64,000 nt of DNA from Trachythela sp. YZ-2020 (GCA_016169945.1 JADLSH010000363.1:4890001-4954000), one strand, 5' to 3'; shown: positions 9,872 to 20,218, counted from the stretch's first letter. A program made the numbers and translations. The notes: generated by a model not told the origin, from the letters alone.

Positions 9872-12560
9872 GGTGGCTCACTACAGTTAGTACAGATTGG
9901 AACACAATCTATATAGATCAGACGTCATCCTCGCTTCCCACGCGTGGAATCTTCGTGACCCGGGCCACCCGGCAGAAATTTTGAAACAAGCCGCGGGAAG
10001 TTATTTTCGGAGACTTTATATCTGCGAAGAAACCACAAGTTTTTTCATTATAATCGTAAATCTTCGAAATTTAAACAGCACGTATGTTGTTAACCAGTTT
10101 CTAAGCTTTCTTTACTGTCGTTCCAATTGAAGTGTTCCTCAAATATTGATTCTATACATTACCTCGCGCAGACCAATTCATTTGTTCAAGTTCATCGAGA
10201 TATTCATACACTTCCTGTGAAAGTTGACCAATCACAATCCGTATGTGATTTGAATACGAATCAACTGACCAATGAGGAACTGATCCTGCATTGCAGGAAG
10301 TAAACAATATTCAAAAATCAAGAATCCGTTGTTTTCATCATTCATGTAACCGAAATTCTTCAAATGTTCTTCAAATGTGTTTACATTTGTGCTCAGAAAA
10401 ACGTTTAATTGAAATATTGCTTCAATTGTTGAAGATTTTCTAAATGGTTTAGAACCAGAATTGAATAAATATGCAAAGCCGTTGCGAGATCAAGGTATTA
10501 CTTCAACAAATATAACAAATATTCATTTTATTTTTAGAAACTATTAAGCGATCAAACGTGGGGGTTTTCTAATCTATATTTTAAAGGAAAATGTCACTTT
10601 CATCTGTTTACAATATATTTTCCCGTTAACTCTTTTAGTACAGTAAAGTGTATGACAAAAATGACAGGCGTCATTTTATAGTGCAATATAAAATGTCAGT
10701 GGCAAATTTTGGTTTATAGACCAAATAATTTATTGTAAAGGTACGAAGAAAGTTTTTCTAACTTTCAAATTTGTTCTCTGTATGAAATTGTAACAAACTT
10801 TACTGTAATAAGTAATATTATTAGAAACAATATATATTTAATAGTACAATTTTATAGTTTTAGAACACACACATATCACATATGTATTTATGTACTTGCT
10901 TGACATTTATGATTTTAATATTATCTATTCGTATTATATATCAGAATCGAACCTCAAATAGCGCCACAAAAATAAACACTGTCACTGTTTGTCTGATTCA
11001 ATATTACTATATTACAGTAAAGTTTGTTACAATTTCATACAGAGAACAAATTTGAAAGTTAGAAAAACTTTCTTCGTACCTTTACAATAAATTATTTGGT
11101 CTATAAACCAAAATTTGCCACTGACATTTTATATTGCACTATAAAATGACGCCTGGCATTTTTGTCATACACTTTACTGTACTAAAAGAGTTAACGGGAA
11201 AAATATATTGTAAACAGATGAAAGTGACATTTTCCTTTGTAAAATATAGATTAGAAAACCCCACGTTTGATCGCTTAGTTTCTAAAAATAAAACGAATAT
11301 TTGTTATATTTGTTGAAGTAATACCTTGATCTCGCAACGGCTTTGCATATTTATTCAATTCTGGTTCTAAACCATTTAGAAAATCTTCAACAATTGAAGC
11401 AATATTTCAATTAAACGTTTTTCTGAGCACAAATGTAAACACATTTGAAGAACATTTGAAGAATTTCAGTTACATGAATGATGAAAACAACGGATTCTTG
11501 ATTTTTGAATATTGTTTACTTCCTGCAATGCAGGATCAGTTCCTCATTGGTCAGTTGATTCGTATTCAAATCACATACGGATTGTGATTGGTCAACTTTC
11601 ACAGGAAGTGTATGAATATCTCGATGAACTTGAGCAAATGAATTGGTCTGCGCGAGGTAATGTATCGAATCAATATTTGAGGAACACTTCAATTGGAACG
11701 ACAGTAAGTGTGTTTTTTTTACATATATACGTTCAGTATTATCTTTTTTTAATGTTCAAAATCTTCGACTTGTTGCATTGACTATTAAAGATTCTGAAAT
11801 TATATTTTATACTTTGTTCAAGGCAGTCTAGAACTGTCAAAGTAATATAACAGTTTTTAAAGCAATTGAAAGTTTGAAACTTGTTACTCCTGTCTTTCAA
11901 CTTAATTCACAATTAGTGTATGACTTGCTAAACTAGCACATAAAACTACAATACAGACAGTGTAATACGAACTGTCTTATGAAAAATACATGTTTGGATG
12001 CTTTGAAAAGTTTTCACACCGATTTTAGCAAGAAAACAAATTGAAGAGACGTTGGATTAATAGTATTTCCATTTCTTAATATAATCAATCCTCCATTTTC
12101 ATCTCAAACAAGTAAATAATATTTGGCACAAGCCAAGAAGTCGGAATGAAAATACACAACAAAGAACCAAGAATAAAACTACACACGTTCCCTTTCATTT
12201 CGTGTTGTTCAGTGTTCACGCATTATAATTTACACGCATGCGCAAAATGTGATCATGTCGAGTCGATTTACATCAGCAACTTCCAATTTTTTAAAACTTT
12301 GGATAATTGTTAAACAAAGCAACACGAAAAACATATCCAAATTTCAAAATATTCTACAAATAGATTTCTCTGCAATCGAAATTCCAAAATATCTCGAAAA
12401 CCTATTTGTAAACTACCCGTCAAATTTTTATGTTATTCCTTGGTGGACCATTAATCTTCCAAAATAATTTCAGAAAAATTGACAAAGGAAAAAAAATATT
12501 GATTGAAAGCGAAATTTCCTGAAAAGTTCCCAACGTTTTACAGAACTGTAGGGAGCCACC
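9872..12560. mobile_element. 2.7-kb TTAA-flanked element with giant internal palindrome
   Basis: TTAA at 9868-9871 and 12561-12564 flank termini GGTGGCTCACTACAGTT and, inverted, GGTGGCTCCCTACAGTT. These are clearly related to the 490-bp element at 6222. Inside is an inverted repeat of about 0.7 kb. I see no piggyBac-like transposase. Short open frames (11512-11781 and 12249-12467, both +) have no recognised domain. It looks like a non-autonomous passenger-type element nested in the Polinton-like element. Confidence 0.7.
10112..11707. repeat. Inverted repeat with arms of about 700 bp
   Basis: Positions 10112 to about 10818 are reverse complementary to about 11002-11707, with a spacer of about 185 bp and the axis near 10910. 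Matched landmarks are GTACGAAGAAAG at 10741 with CTTTCTTCGTAC ending at 11079, and the reverse-complement pair around 10120 and 11700. Divergence by eye is very low (a few mismatches and single-base indels), so the palindrome is young or maintained by conversion. Confidence 0.8.
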
Positions 12561-12831
12561 TTAACACTTTTATTTTTGTTGGTTAGATCAATAATATCGT
12601 GTTCAAAAGGTCTACGTCTGGCCATTGTCTGTTTAGGAAGTGTGAGGTCCATAGAAACCAAATCACGATTACACAAGTACATAGAAACCGAATCTGTTAA
12701 TGAGACGCAGAACTCAACGAACAGAAGAGCTTGTTGTTGAGCTGGATGAGAACCACATAGAAGCACTATAAACGGCCTGTACTTGGGAAGGTTAATTATA
12801 TCTGCTCGACGGTCAACAACGTAATGAGGAT

Positions 12832-12965
12832 GACGGAAGATAAAGATAAGGAAGATAAGGAAGATAAAGATACGGAAGATAAAGATAAGCAGATAAAGAT
12901 AAGGAAGACAAAGATAAGGAAGATAAGGAAGATAAAGATAAGAAGGAAGATAATGAAGATAAATT
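12832..12965. repeat. Purine-rich microsatellite, GGAAGATAAAGATAA type
   Basis: A run built from AAGATA, GGAAGATA and AAGATAAG blocks, strand-asymmetric (purines on +). It lies just upstream of the C2H2/ATPase reading frames and opens spurious long frames on the minus strand. Confidence 0.8.
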
Positions 12966-13018
12966 GAGCGGATTAACAGATTTATTATCATATACACCTT
13001 GACGTTCGTGGTGTAAAC

Positions 13019-13240
13019 ATGTCGTTTGTATGCAACATATGTCCTAAAGTGTTTTCGACACGTGGTAACCTTAAACGCCATACCTTGAACATTCATGGAG
13101 ACGTTCGTATTGAACGAGTTAAAATCATAACAGGATCTACAATTCTGCAACACTCCTTTACTTCTCGGAGCAGGATGTACACAAAGTGGCAAGACTGCAT
13201 GGGTGAACACTCTGTTGGAGAATGCCCAGAAAACTATTAG
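13019..13240 (+). pseudogene. C2H2 zinc-finger leader of the element ATPase
   Basis: The frame begins MSFVCNICPKVFSTRGNLKR and completes a classical C2H2 finger: C-x2-C, F, L, H-x4-H. The finger ends about residue 27. It runs on out of frame with the ATPase that follows at 13160. A single C2H2 finger ahead of an A32-like ATPase is an arrangement I recall in cnidarian Polinton-like elements, so the two were probably one protein before frameshifts. An independent host zinc-finger gene is unlikely because no further fingers follow. Confidence 0.55.
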
Positions 13241-13935
13241 TCCGCCTCCTCAGCGTATCATTCGGTGTTATGGTCAATGGCAGCCATCCTATTTTTATAT
13301 GATGAGAACATTGCCTGGAATATAATTCAATGAAGAAATACCTGAAGATATCGACAAAGCAGATTACCTGGATGTGTCTCAACGGAATTTTGTCGTGCTG
13401 GACGTTCTTATGGCGCAATCTGGCAAGGGTAAGCGTAAAGCTGACCTTTTTACAAAGGGCAGTCATCACAGAAATTTGTCTGTCATCTACATTGTCCAAA
13501 ATATATTTCATTAGGGCAAAGAAATGAGAGATATTTGTCTCAACGCCCATTATATCGTGCTTTTTAAATCACCAAGAGATAAGCAACAAATCTCTATGCT
13601 TGCAAGACAAGGCAGAGTGCGAGAGTTTATGAGTAGTTATGAAGAAGTTACGAGTCTTCCTCGCGGGAATTTGATGTTGGATTTAAAACCTACAACGGAT
13701 GATCAACAACGACTCAAAACAAATGTACTACCAGGCGAAGCTGAGGCCATAGTCGAATATGTGCGGAAACAGTCCTATCACCAAACACCCCTTGCAAATG
13801 AGATGTATAACACCGAGCAGCGAATGCAAGAGATCATTACGCGTTTGAGAAAAGCAAGCTGTATTCTGAACAACTTAATCGATTTCTTACTTTTAAAAAC
13901 AAGATGTATTCTCCGGTCCACCGTCATACAATAAT
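13160..13935 (+). pseudogene. FtsK/A32-like packaging ATPase of the Polinton-like element
   Basis: In one frame from about 13160, a Walker A loop (CTQSGKT) is followed by a conserved CYGQWQPSYF block. Then come a hydrophobic strand where Walker B is expected (RNFVVLDVLM, the acidic pair reduced to a single Asp), TKGSHHRNLSVIYIVQNIF, and the RDKQQISMLARQ and DLKPTTDDQQRL blocks. This succession is that of genome-packaging ATPases (HerA/FtsK, A32-like) in virus-like elements. Two in-frame stops (TAA near 13318, TAG near 13513) interrupt it, so it is inactive. Downstream of about 13840 the frame shifts into low-complexity Pro-rich sequence. Some codons still look constrained, which indicates a fairly recent death. 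Confidence 0.65.
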
Positions 13936-14300
13936 TGAGGCCCCAGATATTGTTGAACCAACAACTTCTCCTAAATCTATGGAGATAACACTACCGATGC
14001 CTCCTACTCCTATGCCTGGGTTTCTCACACACCACCAACAGAAAAAGAAAGACCCAAACTCAAATACAACTCTTTCCACAATTGGGTAGACTCCTCAGAT
14101 TGGAGACCTAAAGATTTAGCAATGATGACGCCAGAGCAACGAGAAGATTACGAACAAAGACTACTTCACGAGAGACTAAAATATATTCCTATGCAAGCTG
14201 AGGATATTGCAAGATTATCACCCAAAGACGGACAAGAATATGAGAACACTTTAAAAATACAAACGACACCTAAACGATGCGCTCTTAGGAGAAGACCAGT
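13936..14300 (+). pseudogene. Remnant ORF downstream of the ATPase
   Basis: A Pro-rich segment (SHTPPTEKERPK) leads into an acidic, helix-forming stretch (MMTPEQREDYEQRLLHERL, from 14122) that runs into the MITE at 14301, where the frame is destroyed. I do not recognise the family. It follows the ATPase in the same orientation and is likely element cargo. Confidence 0.4.
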
Positions 14301-14443
14301 GGCCGGTTGTATAAAAAAGTAGTTAAAGTTAACCATAGTTAGTGCGAAAGTGAACCAATCAGAATGGCAAATTTTACAGTTAACTACCATTTAACTACAA
14401 AACGAGTAGTTAAAATGTAGTTAAGACTTTTATACAACCGGCC
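14301..14443. mobile_element. MITE with GGCCGGTTGTATAAAA ends
   Basis: 143 bp with terminal inverted repeats GGCCGGTTGTATAAAA at 14301-14316 and its complement ending at 14443. Internal GTTAACTAC and GTAGTTAA blocks extend the palindrome. The ends match those of the Harbinger-type relic near 1860-1883, so a Harbinger-driven MITE is likely. It truncates the ORF at 14122. A clear target duplication is not seen. Confidence 0.7.
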
Positions 14444-14734
14444 CCTGTGTTTTAAAAATGAATTCTTTGTGTATCTTTATTGACTAACAATGTACATTGT
14501 ACAATAATTCCCGGTCCTATCATTAAATATTCACTTTTATTCAAAAAAAATTCTAGATAATCTTAACTCACCGTTAATAACTTACTAATGAGTTACAACC
14601 TAACAACATATAGCAACCGCGAAATGTTTATGTCTATGTCTATTTTTGTAATATAAGCGTCGCTATATTGGTTGTCTAAGAAAGCTGTTTGTTTCGTATA
14701 TAAAGACGATGCTAAACAGGAATTTATTACTAAT

Positions 14735-14998
14735 AAGGAGTTTATAAATCGAAAAATTTGGGACAACAAAGCCATATTTCTACTTGTATATATATATAAC
14801 CACAAATTATGCTGAACTCAGCAAAGTTCGACAGTTGTATAATTAATGTTCTTAGCCCCATTTTATGCTAATGATTATGCTTACCCTCATATGCTAATGT
14901 GATGCTCCGGCTCATAAGTTATTGAGTGCGCCACCCCATTTTATGTTAATGATGATGTTCCTCTAATGCTTCTCCTCACAAAGCAGGATCGAACGGTC
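14735..14998. repeat. Dispersed repeat, copy B (inverted relative to 5317-5610)
   Basis: Reverse-complement match to copy A. The Polinton-like element begins at its left edge, and the TIR element 15007-15851 lies at its right edge; both are absent from copy A. Copy A continues past the Polinton junction with CTCGTGCTCCATGG, and the same 14-mer stands inverted at 8326-8339 on the far side of the element. Confidence 0.6.
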
Positions 14999-15006
14999 TG
15001 TATATT

Positions 15007-15851
15007 AGACAGCTTTAGCAAACACAACGCGACGTCAATCAGGACGTGAAAATGACCAAGTGTTCCTAATCATTTTCTAATAATATTCAATAGTTTTTTG
15101 CGGAAAAAATCGTATATTTTGTTGTTTTGAAAAAGTGAAATTTGCCGCATCATTGCGAATAACACACAAAAGCTGCAGGTATTGTTAACGAGTTAAATAT
15201 TTTCGTTTCTAGCTCATTTAATCTTCTTTCTAAGCCGTTTGGTATGAATATGCCTATCAGGGTTTATGTAGGTAAAATTTAATAATGTTTACGACTGTTT
15301 TTCATGTCGAAAAGTGTTTTTTGATTTGTTGTGCATTTTTACACTCTTGTGACAAAGCAACTAAAACGCATTCCATTTTTACTGATATGTGTGCTTTAAT
15401 TCTTATATATTAATGATTTTTTCTATATTTTAAAAACCTGTTGTTATAATTTAAGTTTTTGTGCATTAAAATATGTTTTTTGATGAAAATTGTAGAAATA
15501 TTCAAATGATTAACATTTCAATTATGGCGCCGAAAGTACTTGCCAAAAATCAACACGACCAAAATTCAGCAAAATACGAGAACAGGAAATTTGTCAATCA
15601 AAAATATTAAGCTACAGATATTAATGAACACATGGGTAACAGAATAGAATGGTTTTTGTGATGCATACTTTCATATTTTTTTCAATACAAGTATAAATCC
15701 GCGACGTTCTAGAGAGGACGTGAAAACCACCACAATGACGTTCTAAACAGAACGTGAACAACGTCCTAGACTAAACCGGAAGTAAAAATGCCTCTTGCCA
15801 CGCCATTTTTACGTCCTCGTCGAGGTCGCGTTGTGTTTGCTAAAGCTGTCT
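15007..15851. mobile_element. 845-bp TIR element
   Basis: Left end AGACAGCTTTAGCAAACACA (15007-15026) is repeated in reverse complement at 15832-15851. Similarity extends about 41 bp through ACGCGAC and GAGGACGT. Flanks read ATT on both sides (or TA if the ends are GACAGC). Internal sequence contains further inverted AACGTGAA/GACGTTCT blocks near 15700-15770. No transposase frame. Confidence 0.7.
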
Positions 15852-16015
15852 ATTACTACTCAACTTTTAAACCCGCGTGTTCTGTCTGTTTTCAGTTTGC
15901 CTCAACCAAAAACCAATGGTTTCTCCTGGTTTACTTCGATTGTCTCAATCCTGGGATTGCCCTATACTACTTCTACTATATAGCAAAATTTAGGCCAAAA
16001 AGAGAAATATCTGGA

Positions 16016-16260
16016 GCCGGTTGCTCAAAGCTCGATTATCGCTAAGACGCTAACCCTGCAGGATTAAATATTAACCTGCTGTTTGGATTTATGCATTTAT
16101 GTACGTCCGTTCAATTCAAACTTTGGAAAATAGATATTTTATTTGAACCAGTCAAAATTTCTGGAAATCTATTGCAAGATTATTCACAAGTTGTTATGAA
16201 GTTCGTTCTGACGTTTTACATTAATCTATTATCAGGCGAATCGCCTTTCGAACAATCGGC
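16016..16260. mobile_element. Possible degenerate Harbinger-type MITE
   Basis: Left end GCCGGTTGCTCAAAG at about 16018 and a degenerate inverted end (GAACAATCGGC at about 16249-16259) resemble the GGCCGGTTG termini at 1883 and 14301. CTAACCCTGCAGGATTA inside recalls the subterminal repeats at 1740-1860. Divergence is high. Confidence 0.35.
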
Positions 16261-16699
16261 GAAAAAATCCATGCATGGCCATACAATCGTTTCCTGAGCT
16301 GTACATACATTATCATAATATCGATTACTCCTTTCTAATATAGTTAAATACGGCTTCCGCCAGGTTGTTTATGGTAAGTTAGTTTGACTGAAAAGATTAT
16401 GTTTTTGCAATACATTGTTACCATAGTTACAAAGATATGACCCCAATTATAGGGAAAAGAGCGTATACATTTTTAAACATGATAACAAGGTTAATAATAA
16501 TGGTAAATACCTGAAATAACTTTTATTTTGGCACATATAACATTGTCTAGGAGATGAACTATTGACAAATTAGAGGAGCCATAATACAGCCTGAACACTG
16601 GAAATGTTTCCAATTAGTCTCACTAAAATTGTTATTGTTTCATAATATTGAATATAGTTCATCTGCAAAAGGAATGTATATAGTGTCCACCCTGATTAA

Positions 16700-16860
16700 G
16701 ATTACTTAGATATTTTTGAGATATCATGTGCGCAATTTGAGATATCATGGGTTTATACTAGCTGCACATGGGTTTATACCAGCTGGTACTTGTACCAGCT
16801 GATCCATAATTGCAGGATAAATAAATATATTATTATTATTATTATTATTAAAATCGGGAA
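16700..16860. mobile_element. 3' tail of an unidentified retroelement, (ATT)n
   Basis: Short internal duplications (ATGGGTTTATAC, CCAGCTG) are followed by GGATAAATAAATAT and at least six ATT units. AATAAA directly before a simple-repeat tail is typical of a LINE or SINE 3' end. No body recognised. Confidence 0.3.
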
Positions 16861-17226
16861 TCTGGCTTTTTGGCACTTGAAAAAGCTTACATAGAATGCA
16901 CAAAAAGTGAAACGGTTATACAAAATGAGCTATCTACTTATATAACTGCAGATTATACATATAAGCTGACCAATCATACGAAGCGAATTCAGCAAACATC
17001 ATTACCATGCATATATGCAAAAAGCGATCCATAATTGTATAGCCATATTTTTCAGATAGATTAATCCAACTTAACCGCAGTATTTCGTAAAGACACTACC
17101 TACACTGGCACCACACGTTCGAAATATAGCCATGCATGCAAACAGGAATTATGTCATTCTTGCATGGCTCTAATGGTCCAACCATGTGCTGCAGTTTTAA
17201 TTTTACTTTACTTCCAATTTTTAAAG

Positions 17227-17284
17227 AAATCTCCAGACCCCGTTACATCAAGCACTCCACCGACATCGGATAAAATTCCGACAA
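17227..17284 (+). CDS. Exon 2: Ser/Thr/Pro linker of the PAN-mucin
   Basis: The exon follows a pyrimidine-rich stretch and TTTAAAG and ends CCGACAA|GTAAGT, a strong donor. In phase 0 it reads KSPDPVTSSTPPTSDKIPT plus one base. Entry in phase 0 fits exon 1, and exit in phase 1 fits the repeat exons. Composition (Ser, Thr, Pro, Asp, Lys) is already mucin-like, and the closing KIPT resembles the repeat endings. The acceptor lacks a long uninterrupted tract, so the exact start is less sure than the end. It lies 12 kb after exon 1. Confidence 0.55.
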
Positions 17285-17589
17285 GTAAGTCTAATATTAA
17301 TACGTATATTAGAGAAATTCCCTAGATCTGTAAAGCTTTTCATGGCAGGGATTATTCTAAGGAAATTTTATCACTGCACAAAAGCGCGAAAAATGATAAA
17401 ATTTATATAAATTTAGCGACATTTTAGAAACCGTTCTGATTACCCTGCATGAGTGCATGTACTCTGATTCTGCAACTTAAAGTTTACCCCATGCATGTCA
17501 CTAATTATATGCAGGCAAATGAGGCAAAATCACCGCTAATGAGCCCAAATCTGCATTCTCCATATTCTATTTCATGCAAAAATATACAC

Positions 17590-17695
17590 ATTTTCACATA
17601 TCGCATTTTATCACTGCACATAATCTCATTTATCACTCCACAAAAACTCATTTATCACTGCACAAATCTCATTTATCACTGCACAAATTGGTTAG
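17590..17695. repeat. Minisatellite with TTTATCACTGCACAAA core
   Basis: About four copies of a unit of about 23-26 bp containing ATTTATCACTGCACAAA. An isolated copy of TTTATCACTGCACAAA lies at 17368-17383. It lies within the intron between exon 2 and exon 3. Confidence 0.65.
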
Positions 17696-17815
17696 CACTG
17701 CATCTTAGAATAATCACTGTTTCATGGGTAAAAGGTATGGGCTCCAGGGGAAAATGTTCAGCGTTTTTAAAAATGATAATATTTGTTAACTTGCAAAATA
17801 TTATCTTCCTTATAG

Positions 17816-17866
17816 CAGTTAAACCTATACAGACAAAAGCAGAAAGTTCAACAACCCAAACAACGT
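17816..17866 (+). CDS. Exon 3: first 17-codon mucin repeat exon
   Basis: Preceded by TTATCTTCCTTATAG and followed by GTAAGATC, this 51-nt exon in phase 1-1 encodes x-VKPIQTKAESSTTQTT. The upstream intron shows the same TGTTAAC branch-like motif and pyrimidine tract as the main array 6 kb downstream. It is therefore a displaced first unit. The Gypsy and LINE relics that follow were evidently inserted into what was a continuous array, since broken repeat exons lie at 20217 and 23890. Confidence 0.75.
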
Positions 17867-18129
17867 GTAAGATCACAATATATACTTGGTATTGCTGTTG
17901 CCAAACTGTAGTTCTTGCCGGCTAGCGCGAGACGCCTTCGCATATCATTATCCATCAACCAATCACAATCTTGTTTCTATATACTGATCAATTGCAATGA
18001 AATTTTTCGGTAATAATTTCAAGTCCTACTATACGCGAATGTAGAAGCGACAAACATTTTCCTTAACTTCATCGTACATCACTAGACATCATTACCCATA
18101 ATTATATGTCATTCTACATAGCTATATGT

Positions 18130-18420
18130 CATCATACATCATGATGCATGTATATCACAATATGACACGGTCTACCATCATCAGTATCATACAGCATCAT
18201 CTACAATCATCTAGCATCATTCAGCATCACCTACCATCATCTAGCATAATTCAGCATCATCTACCATCATCTAACATCATTCAGCGTAATCTACAATCAT
18301 CTGGCATCATTCAGCATCATCTACCATCATCTACTATCATCTACCATCATTCAGCATAATCTACCAACATCTAGCATCATCTAGCATCATTCAGCACCAT
18401 CTACCATCCTCTAGAATCAT
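18130..18420. repeat. Minisatellite of CATCATCTACCATCATTCAG type
   Basis: Roughly 10-bp units (CATCATCTAC, CATCATCTAG, CATCATTCAG) in alternating order, about 290 bp. It produces a spurious frame of Ser, Ile and His. Located in the transposon-filled intron. Confidence 0.8.
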
Positions 18421-18696
18421 CACGCCTGGCATAAAGTTAGTCAAAATCGCCAGAGGAAAATGTGCAACAATTTTGCTGGAAGTGTCAACAAATTTTGGGG
18501 GACTGGTGACGAATTTCGTGAGGTGAAAATTGGGTATTCATTTTATATTTTATAAGGGCCACAGTAATTGGTGTTAAACTGTTGTGGTTTCCCCGCCTTT
18601 TAATTTTTATTTTGCATGTGTTTGGGAGTATTTAATTTATTCCCTAATTTGCAATATTGTTAGCATAGGCGAAGCTAAATAAATAAATAAATAAAA

Positions 18697-19960
18697 CCTG
18701 GACCGATTGTCTTGTTTACCTGAACGATATTGCCATCTTCGCGAAAGATCTACCAGAGCATAACCGTCGTTTGGAAGCCGTACTTCGTGCTGGATTAAAG
18801 TTGAATGCCAAGAAATGTAAATTGTTCGAGGAAAGGACGGTGATATTGGGACGTGTAGTGAGTCGAGATGGGATCGCGACCGATCCTGAGAAAGTTAAAG
18901 CAGTGCAGCGATTTCCAGAACCCTGTAACGTGTCAAGTCTTCGAGCTTTTCTTGGCTGTGTTGGCTACTACCGGCAATTTATTCCCAATTTTGCGGAAAT
19001 TGCGGCACCCTTGTACAAACTGGAACAAAAGGAATCAATCTTCAAGTGGACAAAACAATGTCAGGACTCATTCGATAAATTTGGCATACCCAAGTTTTGA
19101 TCTACCGTTTATCGTAGATACTGATGTTAGCGATAAAGGCTTGGGCGCTGTGTTATCACAAATCCAAGATGGAAAACAGCCGGTGATTGCATACGCAGCC
19201 AAACCGAGTTTCTCCAAACCGCAACGCAACTACAGTAACACCAGGAAGAAGCTGCTCGTATTAGTATGAGGGATTGAGCATTTTGAAGCGTATCTACTCG
19301 GGAGAAACTTTCGAGTTGGCACAGACCATAACGCGTTGAAATGGCTGCGCAGTTTCAAACAACCCAAAGGACAAGTAGCGCGTTGGATAGAACGCCTAGC
19401 GGAATTTAACTTCACCGTGGAATTTACCTTCTGAACTGCAGTTATATCAACAAGAATATCCAGCCATTAGGCAGGCAATCACATGGGTTAAAGCGAAGAA
19501 TAGACTCGACCGTCGCAAGATAACCCGCCTTGAGCCCGAGATTGGCAGTTTATGGAGCCAGTTTAGTCGTTTCAAACAGGAGAACGATTTGTTATTCCGA
19601 GAGTACGAAAGCGAAGAAGGTGCCTCAAAACTTCTGTGGTTATATTTGCCAAGGAAACTTGTACCCGAAGTCCTGAGAATGCTGCACGATAGGTCTACGG
19701 CTGGTCATCTGGGAGTACAGAAAACTTCGCAAGGAGTGATATCCGCACCAAGATGCCAGGAGATTATCAGATGTGCCAACACTCTTGGAATCAAGGCTTT
19801 CTATGCCCTCCACGCCGTATGGAGACAGACTCATGCCAGGAAGTGTAGAAAGAATAGCCAGTACTGACAATGAAGTTGGACAAGGAACTAGACCAAGCCG
19901 CAATAGAAGGCAGCCTCCATGGATGTAGGATTTCGAACTTTCAAATAGACGTTAGGACAG
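18697..19960 (+). pseudogene. Gypsy (Ty3-like) pol relic, RT to integrase
   Basis: The sequence opens inside reverse transcriptase at TDCLVYLNDIAIF; the catalytic Y-x-D-D box has become Y-L-N-D. It continues through the RT thumb (SLRAFLGCVGYYRQFIPNFA), then after a frameshift through RNase H (VDTDVSDKGLGAVLSQ, TDHNALKWL). A TGA near 19432 follows, and then the integrase zinc region (MLHDRSTAGHLGVQKT). A large internal deletion joins this to a C-terminal tail (RPSRNRRQPPWM). The 5' LTR, gag, protease and palm N-terminus are missing. The left edge abuts an (AAAT)n tail at 18680-18695. Confidence 0.85.
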
Positions 19961-20006
19961 TTATTTATGAACTGTTCAAGGGACTTGGTTTTTGAGGAGG
20001 AAACGA

Positions 20007-20218
20007 TGTTGAGTTGAAGTTACTTATTTGCATGTGAATGTTTATAGTTTAAATGAAGCTTAAATAATCGTTATCGCGGGCACAGAATTGTGTGAGCTGA
20101 CGTTAGTTTTACTGTTTTTGTAGTGGATTTGGAGAGCTCGTTTTTGGACAATTAAGTTTATCTATGTTTAACTGTTCTATTCTATGAATAAATTATTTAT
20201 ATAACACAGTTAAACCTA
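20007..20218 (+). mobile_element. 3' LTR of the Gypsy relic
   Basis: A polypurine tract GAGGAGGAAACGA (19994-20006) is followed by TG at 20007, and the segment ends in CA at 20217-20218, just before GTTAAACCTACACC of a mucin exon. An AATAAA signal (about 20189) lies near the end. TG...CA boundaries and the purine tract fit an LTR of 212 bp. The matching 5' LTR is not in place, so the limits rest on one copy. Confidence 0.55.

Larger units (their letters stand above)
9785..12830 (-). pseudogene. Small ORF of the Polinton-like element, split by a TTAA insertion
   Basis: The 5' part on the minus strand lies at about 12830-12565 (contains YRPFIVLLCGSHPAQQQALL and ends in a Lys/Asn-rich stretch). 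The 3' part lies at 9867-9785 (contains QRGDGFLGLVLAPILEGL and a stop). Disregarding the 2.7-kb insert and one of its two TTAA copies, the two parts lie in the same frame. The insertion was therefore precise, and this gene was still open when it happened. The product was a small protein with a basic middle and a Gly-Phe-Leu tail, of a kind that accompanies Polinton-like capsid genes; its function is not known to me. Confidence 0.5.
8365..14731. mobile_element. Shrunken Polinton/Maverick-like (virus-like) element
   Basis: Terminal inverted repeats of about 95 bp lie at 8365-8460 and 14637-14731. They begin AGTAATAAATTC and share ATACGAAACAAAC, CCAATATAGCGACGCTTA and ATTACAAA, at roughly 85-90% identity by eye. 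Inside are, on the minus strand, remnants of small virion-type proteins (8619-9020, 9136-9780, 9785-12830) and, on the plus strand, a C2H2 finger (13019) followed by a P-loop packaging-type ATPase (13160-13935). These are typical cargo of Polinton-like and adintovirus-like elements of animals. No protein-primed DNA polymerase, integrase or major capsid gene is visible. Without the nested insertions only about 3.5 kb remain, so it is a deletion derivative. No 6-bp target duplication is evident (CTTGTT left, AATAAG right). Confidence 0.6.

Noticed and set aside
12470..13210. 246-codon minus-strand frame
   Set aside because: Mostly the complement of the purine-rich microsatellite and of the C2H2 finger; only its last third, minus strand at about 12565-12830, matches an element gene.
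13158..13550. 130-codon minus-strand frame
   Set aside because: Shadow of the ATPase, whose plus-strand blocks are recognisable.
17449..17925. 158-codon plus frame including the repeat exon at 17816
   Set aside because: Crosses the minisatellite and intron sequence; only the 51-nt part with splice sites is convincing.
18126..18359. 77-codon frame rich in Ser, Ile and His
   Set aside because: Translation of the CATCATCTAC minisatellite.
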